NCBI RefSeq assembly: GCF_013368755.1 | Contig: NC_049565.1 | Location: 3,906,001-3,970,000 of the forward strand | DNA from: Talaromyces rugulosus | Taxonomy: Eukaryota; Ascomycota; Eurotiomycetes; Eurotiales; Trichocomaceae | Direction of reading: 5' to 3' | Length of the DNA: 64,000 bases | Shown: positions 23,342 to 35,911 of the stretch, piece after piece | How the letters are laid out: every line of letters begins with the position of its first letter | How positions within the stretch are numbered: position 1 is the first letter of the stretch | Translations under genes and position numbers: made by a program | The notes under the pieces: generated by a model | What the model was told of the DNA's origin: nothing | Database searches by the model: none | The model's input: only the letters and a program-made list of their open reading frames with translations

Positions 23342-23861
23342 ACATAATCTCTGATTTGATTACTATTTTTAGTTGTACTCATTTTCTTTTTCTCATTTCT
23401 TCTTTTGTCACTAGCCTGTCTCATATCTCTTTTGATGTACACCATCTATCAAGTTATTTTGAATGATAGAAAGTGATTTGACTCGGGTTGATTTATATCG
23501 TAATTGTGGGACTATCAAGTATTATATACTACATGTTAAAGGAATAGAACGTCAATTGATGTATGTATTAGAGAACTTGGGAATGGCCAGTCTTTTGAGA
23601 TTCGTGGACATGTGGCTGGAGATAATACTTCTACATGTAGAAGGCTCACTACACTTTTAAATAATAAATGTTTAATGTTATATACGTCCTATAAATTAGA
23701 ACACTACCAAAAGAGGTTTATCCAATATCCAATTTAGTCTATTGAAATCTACAATCAAAAACACACGATACCCAAAAATATAAATAATCAGACACATGTC
23801 TGCCCAAAAAGCTCAAAGATAGACACAGCATGTTGAAACGCCGTTATAGAAATACACTATT
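23342..23861. other. Convergent intergenic region
   Basis: 3' flanks of mpc1 and the amino-acid transporter. AT-rich, with no supported gene. Confidence 0.5.
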
Positions 23862-26139
23862 CTATGTATCACAGTATCCAGGCGCGGGTGGAGTAGGCAC
23901 GCCAAGCCAGTTATAGACGGTCAGCGCGGTGGTGTAGAAACAGCATATTATGCCGAATACTGCAAGTGAGATATCGGCGACACGCTGGAGGCGGGTTCTT
24001 GCGCAGGCTCGTAGGTGGAGCAGAGGCTACAGCAATGTTAGAAGGCTTTTAGGAAGACGAATAAGAGAGAAGACTAACCGGATAGACGTAGACAAGAGGC
24101 ACGCAGGCAAAACTACCTACAAGCGAGACAAATTTATCAAGGTCATCCGCACCGCCCCAGGCTACAAATGCGCAGAACATGACAAGCATGAAGCGGAAAA
24201 AGTTCTTCTTCCACTTGATACCCGGATTGTACTTGCCGCTGCGAGTGAACAGCTCGTTCTCGGTGATACGAATGGCAGGGAAAAGCTGCAGAGGCGTGCT
24301 CAACAAGATTGCTAGCGAATACAAGAACTGGACTGCATTCACAAACTTGTCGTCCTGTGGAAGGTTGAGAAGGACAACAGTCTTGGTGGCAGATCCATAT
24401 GCCGCGTAGCTGAGAGCGCCAGCAGATAGAAAGATAACGGTGATGATGATCATAATGGCGGCGAGAACAGAAGGAAACTTTTTGGGATGTGCCATCGACT
24501 CTTGGATAGGAATAATCAACCCAACGCCCTCGTAAGTGAAAATGGCAGTTCCAATAAACAGAGTCCACGAATTTGCATTAAAGGGAATGATATCGGACAC
24601 GCCTTTCTGGTCAACAATCGTGCTTATGTCGTAGTAGAACAGGTAGATCAAGCCCAGCATAATGAAGACATCAGCTATCAGAGCGGTGAATCCCAACTTG
24701 CTGATATCGCGAATCAACGAAAGTGGGAGGAAGATGATCAGCTGCATCAGGACCATGAACTTGATGTCGATATAAGTCATGCACTTGCTGACAGCTAGAA
24801 TGAAAGCTTGAAGGTTTTGAGATGTGAAGACAATATATGCCGAAACAAAACCCAGTTGACTGAGCACGATCGACACAAGAATAATTCGCCTCATCCACTT
24901 CCCGTACAAGACTCCTCCAATGTCGCCGAACGACCCGTCAACCTTGAGTCGGGAGTTGACCAGGAGGATAAAACAGTAGAAACTGAGCAACGAAACAACG
25001 AGAAGGACGACTGAGCTGAAAATCATGCCTCCGTTCAAGAATGCACGAGGCAAGAACAAAACACCTGTACCGACAAAGGATTTCAGCAGAAGAAGTGCAG
25101 CTCCCATCGGAGTAGTTGTCCCTTTCGGAGATCGTTCCTTGTACTTGCGCTTCTTGCGACCAGGTGTTTCCGGGCGTAGTAATGATGTGCCTTCGCCTGG
25201 CTCAGCTTCGTCACTGCCCTCCCAGGCATCAGATGAAAAGTATTCACCCGGTCCGAGTGCTTCATCGTCCTCCTCAAGCTCCTCACCGGCAAAATGGCCA
25301 TACAAGGTCAAAAATTCAAGAAAGTTGCTTGTCAGAAATTGAGGTTGTGCCGAGGCAGCATGATCGGCGTCCTGTGGTCCTCGAGGGCCGGGACTTCCCA
25401 GAGTTCTCCGTAGATGGTCTCTTCGGAAACCTCCGGGCACAAGAATCGAGTTTATATTCATAGTATCGCTCTCTGGCTCAGGCCGATTGACACTGAAACT
25501 TCTACTTCGAAGGGGCCGTCTTAGCCCAGATGCTTGGGCTTCCGCATCTTCTGTCCAGCGATAAATCTGTCGAGTGACGTCGCCGCCTTGTAACCGCAAG
25601 CTTGAGAACTCATCCCCATCAAGGCCATTTCCTACCTCACTTCGCGACTCCGACTCTCGTGTATCGACGTCAGGAGGTAACACTAGATGCCTCCTCACGA
25701 CCTCGGGATCTTCAATGCCACGATTCGACTCAGTACCATCGTCAACGGGTCGGGACTCGAACGACCCATAGTTTGATCGAGGAATGATATCCAAGGATTG
25801 TTGGTGATTAAGAGCGTTCGCGAGAGGCGAGTGCTGCGGAGGGGTATTTCGCTGTTGAGAGAAGGATTGACTAGGATCCCTGAGGGCTGAAGCTAAAGCA
25901 GATTGTCCCGGGCCTGGTAGAGACGACTGGTTCTCCAGAGCTGGAAGGTGCTCATTGTGCACGACAGGCGCGACTGCCCCGGACCTTACTGATGAAGGAG
26001 TGCCGGTAAAAGAACTTGCCGGGATGGGAGATGCAAGTCGCGCCATAGACGACTCTCGCTGAGCTGGCGAAGACGGCCGACTAGGCGAACTCGCGATCAG
26101 CAGAGGCTGCGAGGAAGCTCCCTCGTCATTGTGAGCCAT
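23862..26139 (-). CDS. Vacuolar amino-acid transporter, AVT3/AVT4 type
   Basis: Member of the amino acid/auxin permease (AAAP) family; yeast Avt3/Avt4 export neutral amino acids from the vacuole. Two exons read 26139–24079 and 24026–23862, giving 741 residues. The first ~340 residues are hydrophilic, Ser/Pro-rich and probably cytosolic, with an acidic patch (FAGEELEEDDEALG). The membrane part begins at about residue 343 with the family block MGAALLLLKSFVGTGVLFLPRAF and continues with about ten to eleven helices. The motif TYEGVGLIIPIQESM is characteristic of the AVT3/PAT branch. The start at 26139 is chosen because sequence upstream in the same frame looks like untranslated leader. It is divergent from the cation-chloride cotransporter. 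Confidence 0.93.
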
Positions 26140-26645
26140 GTCGTCAATCGTAGATAAAGATGCGGAGGCGGGATGGCGGGAGGGGGGAAAGATTGATTCA
26201 CTGTGGAATGACCATGCAGAACTGAGAGGGTTGATATTGCTTCCTTTCGTAGAGAAGCAATAGAAGAGGAATTGGTGGCGTGAGATCGAGCAGAGATATC
26301 GGCGAGGACCGATAGCAGTCTCCAACGGGCGAAATCAGGTGGCCCTGTCATCACCCCCCACCGCCTGCGGGTGTTTGCTCTGTTTGCCCGGCGATATGCA
26401 CTGTGAAGTCATCACCTGCCTTGCCCGAACTTCTCCAACTTCAAGAGGGGGACGACTATTTTTTGCAGATCTGCCGCGTTTTCAGTTTAACAGCAGCGCT
26501 AATTGGGGGTAAATAACGGGTTCTGACGTTTGGCATTTCTTTATTGACCTTGAATTGTCCCGCTCTGTCTCCGGGGCACACAATCATGTGCTCAATTATG
26601 CGATAAGCAGCTTGACAAATACACGCCCTCTCCTTCACGAAAACA
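26140..26645. promoter_or_regulatory. Bidirectional promoter region, transporter pair
   Basis: About 500 nt between two divergent vacuolar-type transporters. Shared control is possible but is inferred from layout only. Confidence 0.45.
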
Positions 26646-29600
26646 ATGGCCATCGAAAGTTCTGGCCATTCCTCACGTGTAATGAGTGAATCTCGACAGA
26701 GACCAGTGTTTTCGACACGATCGGCCGCCGAGGATGCAACCAGATTGGAACCTAGCGAACTGTCTCCGGACAGCCCTCGCCGCTTGCGCTCTTCGACTAC
26801 CAGCACGAGAAACCCATATGAACCGTTGACCGCAGCGTCAAAGTCATCTCCGCGCAATTCGTGGACAGATGGACTGTTTTCCGGGAGGTTTCTGTGGCTG
26901 TTTGGATTGCAGGACAGACAAAATGTCAGGAGGAATACCCCTCCGGAACAGGCCATGTCGGGCGATGCCCTTGTGGACGTGGATCAGGATCAGAAGAGAC
27001 GGCCACAGAGAGCTTCCACAAGTGTAATCACACATCCAGATAAACTAGGCACTTTTTCAGGTGTCTTTGTGCCTACGACGCTGAACGTGCTGAGTATCCT
27101 GATGTTCCTGCGGTTCGGGTTTATTCTTGGCCAAGGTGGTGTTTTGGGAATAATGGGTATGGTATTCTGCATACTTTTGTTTGATACTTGTTGCTAATAA
27201 ACACAGGCATGCTTATCACGGCCTACGCAATCAATCTGCTGACGACAATGTCCATCTCGGCTATCGCTACCAATGGGACAGTACGCGGTGGAGGAGCGTA
27301 CTACTTGATCTCGCGCTCTCTGGGGCCCGAGTTTGGCGGATCTATCGGCCTCGTTTTCTATATGGGATTCGTCTTCAACACTGGAATGAACGCCCTGGGT
27401 CTGATCGACTGTATTGTTCAATATTTTGGAACCGAGTCCGGGTCGTGGTCAAAATTTCTGCAAGAAGGATTCTGGTGGGAATACTTGTGGGCTACTATGG
27501 TCTTGCTTCTTTGCACTGCGATATGTTTGGCTGGAAGTTCTATATTTGCTAGAGCCAGCAATGGCCTGCTGGCAATCCTTCTCATTTCCACATTTAGCAT
27601 TCCTTTTTCTGCGTTGTTTAAACGCCCATTTACGTCCCCGGAACTGGGTGTGGAGTTTACTGGGTTTAAAGTAAAAACTTTTATGGACAACTTGAAGCCC
27701 CATCTTACCAAAGGAGCAGCGGGCAGTCAATTAAGTCACCGAGAGAACTTTCAGGACCTGTTTGGCATCTTGTTTCCAGCGACTGGAGGAATATTCGCGT
27801 ACGTTTGTTGTTGTTTTTTTTCAATCTCCTAAGTTTACTTTTCAGTTTACATTTACTAATGCTACATAGAGGCGCGAGTATGTCTGGTGATTTGAAGAAC
27901 CCGAGCAAGTCGATTCCAAAAGGAACGCTTTCTGGGCTGCTTCTCACATTCATCACGTATACAATTGTTATTCTGTCCATGGCAGCATCAACTACTAGGC
28001 AGTCCTTTTATAACAACGTCAATGTCCTTCAAGTGGTGAGACTTGACATGCAGACAGTAAAATTTCTATGGCTGACCTTTCATTAGACAAACCTGTCCGA
28101 GCTTGTTGTATTGCTCGGAGAATTCGCATCCTCATTTTTCTCCTCGTTGATGGGCGTTATTGGCTCAGCCAAGCTCCTCCAAGCCATTGCGCGAGACAAT
28201 CTAGTCCCAGGACTAGGGATTTTTAGTCAAGGCAACAAGAAAAGCGACGATCCCACTTTTGCGATTATCTTTACATACGTTGTAGCGCAGGTCACGATGC
28301 TTTTTGACATCAATCAAATCGCCTCATTTACAACCATGACATATCTAATGACTTTTTTAGCGACGAATCTTGCCTGTTTTCTTTTGAAGATTGGATCGGC
28401 GCCCAATTTCCGGCCGTCGTTTCACTACTTCAACTGGCAGACAGCGGCAGTGGGTGCTGTGTTCAGCGTTGCTTGCATGTTTTTCGTGGACGGTGTTTAT
28501 GCGACAGGGTGCATCATTATTTTGATTTTTCTCCTTGTTCTCATCCATTATACATCGCCTCCAAAACTATGGGGCGATGTCAGCCAAAGCCTGATTTATC
28601 ACCAGGTGAGAAAATACTTGTTACGACTTAAGCAAGAACATGTCAAGTTCTGGCGGCCTCAGATCCTCCTTTTTGTGAACGACTTGGATTCACAGTACAA
28701 GATGATTCATTTTTGCAATTCGCTCAAAAAGGGGGCCTTGTTTGTGCTGGGCCATGTGGTTGTGACAGACGACTTTACCGATGGTGTGCCGGAAGCTCGT
28801 CGTCGACAGGCTGGCTGGACCAAGTTTATTGAAAACTCCAAAGTGAAAGCATTTACGAGTGTAACGGTGGCCCCGACTGCAGAATGGGGTGTACGCAACG
28901 TTGTCTTGAACTCGGGGCTGGGCGGCATGCGGCCTAATATTGTGATTATTGATCAGCATCGACCGGGTGAAAGCATCGCAGAAATATTAAGCCAGAAACG
29001 AGGAAGACGCATGTCTCAAGGTGCTGATTTAGCGCTTAGTAGGCATGACTCAAATCAAGGTCCTGCATCGCTTCATTCGCAGGACGGCACGTCGGGACAG
29101 TCGGCCAAAAGCTATCTGACCATTCTCGAAGATCTGCTCTTCAAACTGCGCATCAACGTCGCTGTTGCCCGCGGGTTCGAGAGCCTCGAATTACCGAATG
29201 TTCTCGGCGAAAGCCAAAAGACATTTATCGACCTGTGGCCTATCCAAATGTCTGCCGAGCTTGCAGCGGATGGAGAGAGCAAGAAAAACGTATTGACGAC
29301 GAATTTTGATACTTATACACTGATCTTGCAGCTGGGATGCATTCTGAACACGGTGCAATCGTGGAAGAGATCGTACAAGCTGCGGGTGGCTGTTTTTGTG
29401 GAGTATGAAAGCGACGTGAAAGAGGAGCGTGGACGGGTTTCGGCGTTGCTCGAGAAGCTCCGAATCGAGGCGGAGATCCTTGTGTACGCGCTAGCCAGCG
29501 AGGGGTTGCAGACGTACCAGATCATTGTCAACGACGACACGACAAATGCAAGTGAGGATGTTTTGGAGAACGTAAACACTGTCCTTGGCGAAGAACCCTG

Positions 29601-30690
29601 GTGGACCGAGATCCAGGATCTGCGGCGCGGGACGCCAGGCTCTCAGCGAGATAGTAGGTCTTCTGGAGAAAGGCCTACCTGGCCGGTTTCGGTATGGCAG
29701 CAGGGAGGCCACCGCCAGGCGCTACCGCAGTTTGAGGGCATTCAGCGGCTGGTGCGGTCTGGTCGAGGGCAAAGACGAAAATCGATATCCAGCTTCCAAG
29801 GCATGAATGTGAATCTGGGTATGCAGACTAGCAGGTTGCTTGACTCGATGGTGGACTATCACTCGGAAAGCGAAGACTCGATCAGTTCTGGAGACAACGA
29901 GTTTGAGCCGTATGTGAGTGAGGAGGAGGAGGAGGAGGAGGAGGAGGAAGAAGAAGAGGAAGAGGATGAAGGCTCTCCTACCCCGAGATCCGAACTTCCG
30001 ACGCCTCTTTTTAGAGATGTCATGTTTTCCACAACAGAACCACCAGCAACGGATCCAGAAAGCACGTCGTATACAGACGAGCACATGGCCCCAGACATGA
30101 CCGGGGCTGCCACAACCCCAACAAACCCTACAAACCTCCATCCAGAGACAACAACCACCACACCATCACGGCCAAAATTCGGGAGAACGGCGTCAAGCAA
30201 TAGGTTCACATCATCGCCCATCCCGGAGACACGCGTGAACCCGACTGAAGAAACAGGACCGTCCATCATGTTTTCTGATTCTCCGCCTGCGACAGCAGGA
30301 CGCCTTGGATCGCCATCTGCTACTGTTCGCGAATCGATATACTCGCACTCTCGCCTTGTATTGCCTTCTTCTCCTACCACTACTTCTACTACAGCAACAG
30401 CAACAGCAACAGCTGCTGCATCAGGCTACCCAAGCCAAGCCGCACAACCACTCTCCTTCAACGACCTCCCCTGCCAAGCACAACATTTGATTCTAAACGA
30501 ACTCATGACGCGCCAAAGCAGCAGCGACACGGCAGTCATGTTCACCACGCTTCCGTCGCCGATTGAGGGCACATGTATGGACGAGTCGGCGAGTTTAGCG
30601 TATGTCAGTGATTTGGAGATTTTGTGTAAGGGGTTGCCGCCGTGTTTGTTGGTGCATAGTAATAGTATGACGGTGACTATGAATTTGTAG
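26646..30690 (+). CDS. vhc1: Cation-chloride cotransporter (vacuolar, Vhc1 type)
   Basis: SLC12-family K+/Cl- symporter; the yeast homologue Vhc1 sits in the vacuolar membrane. Four exons read 26646–27156, 27207–27798, 27870–28035 and 28087–30690, giving 1290 residues. The N-terminal ~135 residues are Ser/Arg-rich. The transport core starts with the motif GVFVPTTLNVLSILMFLRFG, and later shows GIFAGASMSGDL and ELVVLLGEFASSFFSSLMG, both diagnostic of CCC proteins. The large cytosolic C-terminal domain (about 600 onward) includes LRVAVFVEYE. It carries a run of 15 Glu and then a long Thr/Ser/Pro-rich low-complexity tail before an ordered-looking C-terminal segment. The protein is longer than yeast Vhc1 mainly because of this tail. 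Confidence 0.94.
29920..29964 (+). repeat. GAG/GAA codon repeat (15 Glu) inside vhc1
   Basis: Nine GAG codons followed by mixed GAA/GAG codons give an uninterrupted run of 15 Glu at about residues 635–649. The pure GAG part is a trinucleotide microsatellite and may vary in length between strains. Confidence 0.9.
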
Positions 30691-30894
30691 TGTTTTTTTT
30701 AAAGGACATAAATATAAGATGTTTTGGAATAAATAGAGATATATTAAACATAATCCTTTGGTTAGATATCCTAGACATATCATTATTAATTATACCCGAG
30801 TCTGAGAGACAGAAATATCTATATACAATGCTACCCACAAAAGCCCGGTGATTAAAACAGTTGAAGAAATGAAAAAGAAATTAAAAAAAAGAGA

Positions 30895-32544
30895 TCATCG
30901 ACCGCCTATCCTCCAAAACTTCCACCCTTCACGCTTCTTCGTCTTGTTCACTCCACCACCAACACCCACAAGTTGCTCAATGCCATCATTCCCCACGGCA
31001 TTCTCGAATTTCTGTTGATCAATCTCTTCGCCGCCTTCTTCGTCGGTTGTGCCGTTGCGTAGCACGGCTGGGTACAGCACGCCAACGCCATCACCACCGA
31101 GAGTCGTTTCGAAGCGTTGAAAGTTTTCGCTGTCGAGCTTTTGCTCGAGTTTTCGTAGTGTGGGCGCAGATGCGTTGGGTCGCAGGAGAGTGATAGCGCA
31201 GCCACCGCCGCCGGCGCCCGTCAGTTTTGTCCAGCCAATGTTTGCATAATCGACCAGTTCGCGGATACGTTCGAGGCGAGGGTGAGAAACGCCGAGGGAG
31301 ACGAGGAGGCCGTGGTTGATACGGAACAAAGCGCCAAAGTTTTCTAGAGCTTCGTTGCTGTCGTCGTCCTCGTCGTCAAAGTCCATGGTGGAGATCATCT
31401 CGTTTGCAGATAGTGTGACCTGGTCAATGGAATTCAGAATCGCCTCTGTGACACGCGAATGCGTCTCGCGCATACGGCCGACCTTGGCGACTTCAGTCTT
31501 TGTGGAGCGTGGCTGGTTCGTGTTGACGAGCAGCAAGGGTAATTCGGGGAAATCATGTAGGGATTTGACAGTTGGGGGTTTGCTGTAGTCGTCGCGCCGA
31601 AAGAGTACTGCTTTGCCGCCCGCTGAGACCGTGTTGTCGACACCGCTTGGGTTCCCGTGGATGCACATTTCGCCGACAAAGGCCCAGCGGTTGATGCGTT
31701 CGATTTGCACTTCGGCTTCTTGCGGCGGTTGGTCTGGGTGCGGTCCTGCCAGAGTGCGAATCTGCAGTAACAGTGCTGAGCTGATACACACACAGACACT
31801 GGCGCTGCTACCCAGGCCAGCACCGGGTGGGATCGTTGATCGGAGGGTATAAACAGCAGCATGCGCGTTTGGCGAGCCTAGCGAGAGGAACAGATACAAA
31901 AACGCCGCGGCCGAGCTCTGACGGATTTTGCGTAGATCCTCCGCTTCATCTGGCGATACAGCAGCGACATGAGGCTGCATGGCCTCGAGCAGCTCCGGGT
32001 CAAGCTCGGTGACCAGATCGTAATACATTTTCTTCTTCGATGGGTGCTGGAACACGTCCCAGGGCAGTTTGTCAATGTCCCATGTGTGATCCAGCCCAAT
32101 GTCGCGGAAATTCAGCGTCACGGTGCGGTGCGACTTGGAGAGCGTGGTGACCAGCAGATATGACCGCAGCGAAATGGCCGCAGCCAGCGCGGCTTTGCCG
32201 TGCACGACGGCGTGCTCGCCAAACACGATGACTTTGCCGGGCGCCGACACCATGAACGGCGGCGCCATGGGCGACGAGGCCTTGCGCGCGTGGCCGTGTG
32301 ACATTTTGGAGGAGATGGAGGAGGAATTAATGGCGTTTGGGCTGGGGGCGGAGGTGGTGGACGGCGTCAGGATGCTGCCGTCGGAGGTGTCGGTGCTGTC
32401 GTCGTTGCTGTTGTTATCTGTGGTCGTGGTGTTGATCGCAGCGAATCGTGCCTGCAGTTCAGACACTGTGGCTCGAGGCTTGTTGTTTTTGCTCTTGGAA
32501 CCCCTCACGCTGCCATTCGTCTTGCGCGAGTGGCCATTCTGCAT
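30895..32544 (-). CDS. erg12: Mevalonate kinase
   Basis: GHMP kinase that phosphorylates mevalonate to 5-phosphomevalonate in sterol/isoprenoid synthesis. Single exon, 549 residues from the ATG at 32544. The kinase begins at about residue 100 with APGKVIVFGEHAVVHGK. The ATP-binding GHMP motif PPGAGLGSSAS follows, and the C-terminal motif KLTGAGGGGCAITLL is present. The first ~95 residues are Ser/Thr/Asn-rich and probably disordered; internal Met residues nearer the kinase domain are alternative starts. It converges with vhc1 (about 200 nt apart) and marks the left edge of the accessory cluster that follows. Confidence 0.96.
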   Translation of the reverse strand: MQNGHSRKTNGSVRGSKSKNNKPRATVSELQARFAAINTTTTDNNSNDDSTDTSDGSILTPSTTSAPSPNAINSSSISSKMSHGHARKASSPMAPPFMVSAPGKVIVFGEHAVVHGKAALAAAISLRSYLLVTTLSKSHRTVTLNFRDIGLDHTWDIDKLPWDVFQHPSKKKMYYDLVTELDPELLEAMQPHVAAVSPDEAEDLRKIRQSSAAAFLYLFLSLGSPNAHAAVYTLRSTIPPGAGLGSSASVCVCISSALLLQIRTLAGPHPDQPPQEAEVQIERINRWAFVGEMCIHGNPSGVDNTVSAGGKAVLFRRDDYSKPPTVKSLHDFPELPLLLVNTNQPRSTKTEVAKVGRMRETHSRVTEAILNSIDQVTLSANEMISTMDFDDEDDDSNEALENFGALFRINHGLLVSLGVSHPRLERIRELVDYANIGWTKLTGAGGGGCAITLLRPNASAPTLRKLEQKLDSENFQRFETTLGGDGVGVLYPAVLRNGTTDEEGGEEIDQQKFENAVGNDGIEQLVGVGGGVNKTKKREGWKFWRIGGR

Positions 32545-33187
32545 GTCGGGGATAGTAATAAATTTTTCGAAAGGGGGAGGCGGGGAGAGGAGAGAAGAAG
32601 AATGCGGGTGCCGATTAAATAGGAGAAAACTCTCAAGGCCAACCAAAATAATAAATACAAAGGAATTGTCCCTTCCCCCAAAACCAGACAGCTGAAAAAA
32701 TGTGAGAAATTAAGAAACAGATTTATTATTATTCATGATTATTTCTGTTGCCTGACCAAGGAGCAAGCTACCAGGCTAGGCTGCATTGAACGCTAGCCAC
32801 ACCCAGCGCACTCCTTAGTTGCATATGGTTCGCTCGCCGCGATTGGGCAGACAGTTTTCCGCGTTTTTGCCGTTTTGGGCCAATTGCAAATCCAATCTCT
32901 GCGATAGGACTGTTATTATTATGTGTATATATATATAAAGAGAGAGAGAGGGTGAGAATAGAAGAATCATTGGTGTCGAGATTCTGCTGGACATCAGCTA
33001 GCGGCTGGCTGAGTGCATGCATAGCTGTCTCAAGATGGCAAATCCTGCAACATTAAATGTTCCTTCAGCTGGCTAGTGCCGGTTACACGGCATCGTGCAG
33101 CTGATTGTTCTAGACTCGCCACATCCAATGCAATCCAATAATATCGAATACAATTTCGAGTATTATTGCTTCAGTTCGTTCCAGAAA
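32545..33187. other. Intergenic, mevalonate kinase promoter
   Basis: Holds the mevalonate kinase upstream region and the 3' flank of the transcription factor. A TA/GA microsatellite lies at about 32922–32952. No gene is seen. Confidence 0.55.
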
Positions 33188-35224
33188 TCATCCCATCGTC
33201 GTCTCCCACCCCCTCTCAATCATCACGTCCATCCAAAAAACATCCGCCTCGCCCGCATCCATGCGCCTCCAGACCTCCTTGACCAACCCGAAACAAATGT
33301 GAATCGGCTTCGGCGGCAGCACATGCAGAAAAGAGCTCAGCCGCCCAAGGATGAATTTCCGAGTGCGCGAGACGTCAATCGCATGCGTAGACAGGTTTAG
33401 AGTGTAGTCGTCGTCTGACGTCTCCGTGCTAGCCACCGGCGGCAGTCGGAGTTCACTGGACGAGGCCACGAGTAGGAATGGCTGTAGACATCTTGTTCGT
33501 GACTCAAAGGGGATTGTCTTTAATTTCGACATGGCGGCCAGCGCGAATCGAGTGAGCCACTCGTCTTGCTCAGCGGGTGACACATTGCTGGTTTCAGTGT
33601 CGAACTGCATATTACCGAAAAGTTCGTCAGAGTAGCCTAGAAAAGTCGTATTTGTCGACTGGTTTGTAGAGTTTCTCCTATTCGGTGACCCTGCTACAAT
33701 CTCCTCCGAGAATATCCTCGCCTGGAGGAGATCTGGAAACACTCGATAAAGCTGAAGAAGGCCTGTGTACCGGTACACTTCGGCCATGGCGAGCAGGTGC
33801 CAGACTGGTGTATCGTCATCGCCCGGGTTGACCACCTCTAACTCGGTCGGGTGCGAGAGACCCAAAAGTCTCTGTTCTAGTCCTTGTGCCTCCTCAATTG
33901 CCCGCTCAGCCTGTGTAATATCTCCGCGCGACGTAAATCGTTTGGAGCGCATCCGATTGCGCTCTCGCCGGACGAGGCGGCCGACCTCGTGGACGGCAAA
34001 CTGGGTATCACGAGCAATTCCTGTCCACGGATGCGGCACTCGCTGTGTCAAAATGTTGTCTACCTCCGAATGTAACTCGAGATTTGTTGATGGCGTCAAT
34101 ATGCCGTGGTCAGCTACATATGAGAGCAGCATCTCCCAGTAGACGAGAGCTTCTTCGAAAAACTGATAGTTGTTGCGGTTAGTCAATAACGCATTCCCAC
34201 CGCCGCCCTCGGCAGAAATAGTATTGAGATGGCTGCGAAGAAGGTTGAAAAAGGAGACACCAAGGTCATTGGCGTTGTGCCAGCTGGCGGTTTGACCAAG
34301 CATCAAAATCGCTAGCAGAGATTTGTCGTCGAGGCTTGTTTGTTTCTCCAGCATCGAAATGGCTTCTAAGCGCATTTTATGTCCGACTGCACCGAATTGG
34401 GGGAAATCATCCACCAAAGTGGCCGCTGCCATGCTCTGCAACGTCCGATACAGCGCGGAAGAGGATGTCCATAGGCGAGACACGGTAGTCCGGAAAGGAT
34501 TCATGTGGCTATCATAGCTCGAGAACAGCCCGGCAACTTCTTTAAAGTAGTATTCGACCAGAGTCGATGACGGGTCTTCTAGCGACCTGCGCAATGAAGG
34601 TAGTATTATAGGTAAAGACTGTACTGGAATGAGAGATTTGTGCAGAGCCGTCTCTTCATGGAGCAAAGTCTCTGGCAACAAGTCGGTAAAGACTGGTGTT
34701 CTCGGTGAACTCGGATCAATGCCAGAGAGCCGAGATGAGCCTTCCATGATAGGGCCAGCGGAAAACTCCAGCAGACCCCCTGCCGACGGGCTACATGTGT
34801 CTAATTGATCCAGCCCAGGCAGTATGGAATTCATTTGGCGATCCCACTGGTCAATATCCAAAGGCGTGTCAACGTCATTAAGCAGTAATACATTATCAAC
34901 AGCGGAAGCCTGGTCTGGCTCATTCGCGTCTGGTGTATTCGACACGTCCTGCATCGTTGTCTCTGCGTGTGTAGGACTAGCTCTCGATAGGCCGGTATTC
35001 TCGAGCACTTCATGTTTGGTAACCCATCGCAGAGACTGTGAATATCCCGGGCATATCATTCCGAGACGTACACAGCGGCCGCAGGATGGTTTGGACTCGT
35101 CGCATTTTAACTGATCAGATGTCAACATCTATACTTATCATCTGGTATCAATAGTGTGTTTATTAGTTACCCGTTTGCTTTTGCAGGTGGCGCATCCATT
35201 GCGCGATTTCTTGACGCCGCGCAT
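33188..35224 (-). CDS. Zn2Cys6 transcription factor
   Basis: Two exons (35224–35171 and 35110–33188) give 658 residues. The intron splits the zinc cluster. Cysteines at 11, 14, 21, 28, 31 and 38 form the Cx2Cx6Cx6Cx2Cx6C pattern, with basic residues KSKRLK between. The remaining ~600 residues are a fungal-specific regulatory region of mostly helical character, including a stretch with EDPSSTLVEYYFKEVAGLFSSYDS typical of the Fungal_trans_2 type. It is the first gene on the right of the housekeeping block and precedes the MIO enzyme gene in the same direction, so it is a good candidate for the pathway regulator. That is inference from position. Palindromic CGG/CCG sites in the cluster are possible targets. 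Confidence 0.93.
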
Positions 35225-35911
35225 CCTGGGTATTGCATACTTGAGACACGACAATGGATCAATTTCCAGGAAGTATGCGAATTAATTGATTGATTGATCG
35301 ATGCATCGTGGAGTTGAGTGAGGGACAGCGGGGAAGGAGCCCGTTATGTAATCCTGATAAGAAACGGCCAATCACAGCACACTATATCCAATCAAGCTGA
35401 ATTAACATTTATTGTTATTACTGTCTCTGCTTATTTTTTATATATCTTTATTTATAAGTACCTGTCACTATGGTTTTATTATCCCCATAGTAAACAGATA
35501 ATATATATTTATTAGCCTACATGTAATATCCTAGTCATAGGAGCCTGGTCCCGTCAACTGGTACTAATCTAAATTCTAATATATGTACATTTGATCGTCA
35601 ATTTTTAAACCAGTTGATAGATCAAACAATTTATTCAAACTGATATCTGTTTAAATATTATTCTCATCACTCATTTGTAAGCTACATCTACATGTACATA
35701 TGTACTTTTATAGATCTTACTAGACTACATATAATATCTCTGTACATAAAACCAAGGACTACCGGGACCCGAGGAGCGGCGATAGAGCGATATTTTCACA
35801 TGTTGGTGCCTTGATATTGCAGGATTGGCTACATACTAAATTCTACATGTACATGTAACATTGAATCCAAGCTCGATAATCTATACCTGGAAATACTCTA
35901 ATGCATGCCAG
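35225..35911. other. Intergenic, AT-rich
   Basis: Holds the regulator promoter and the 3' flank of the MIO enzyme gene. A short ATTG/ATCG microsatellite lies at about 35281–35305. No gene is recognised. Confidence 0.5.
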
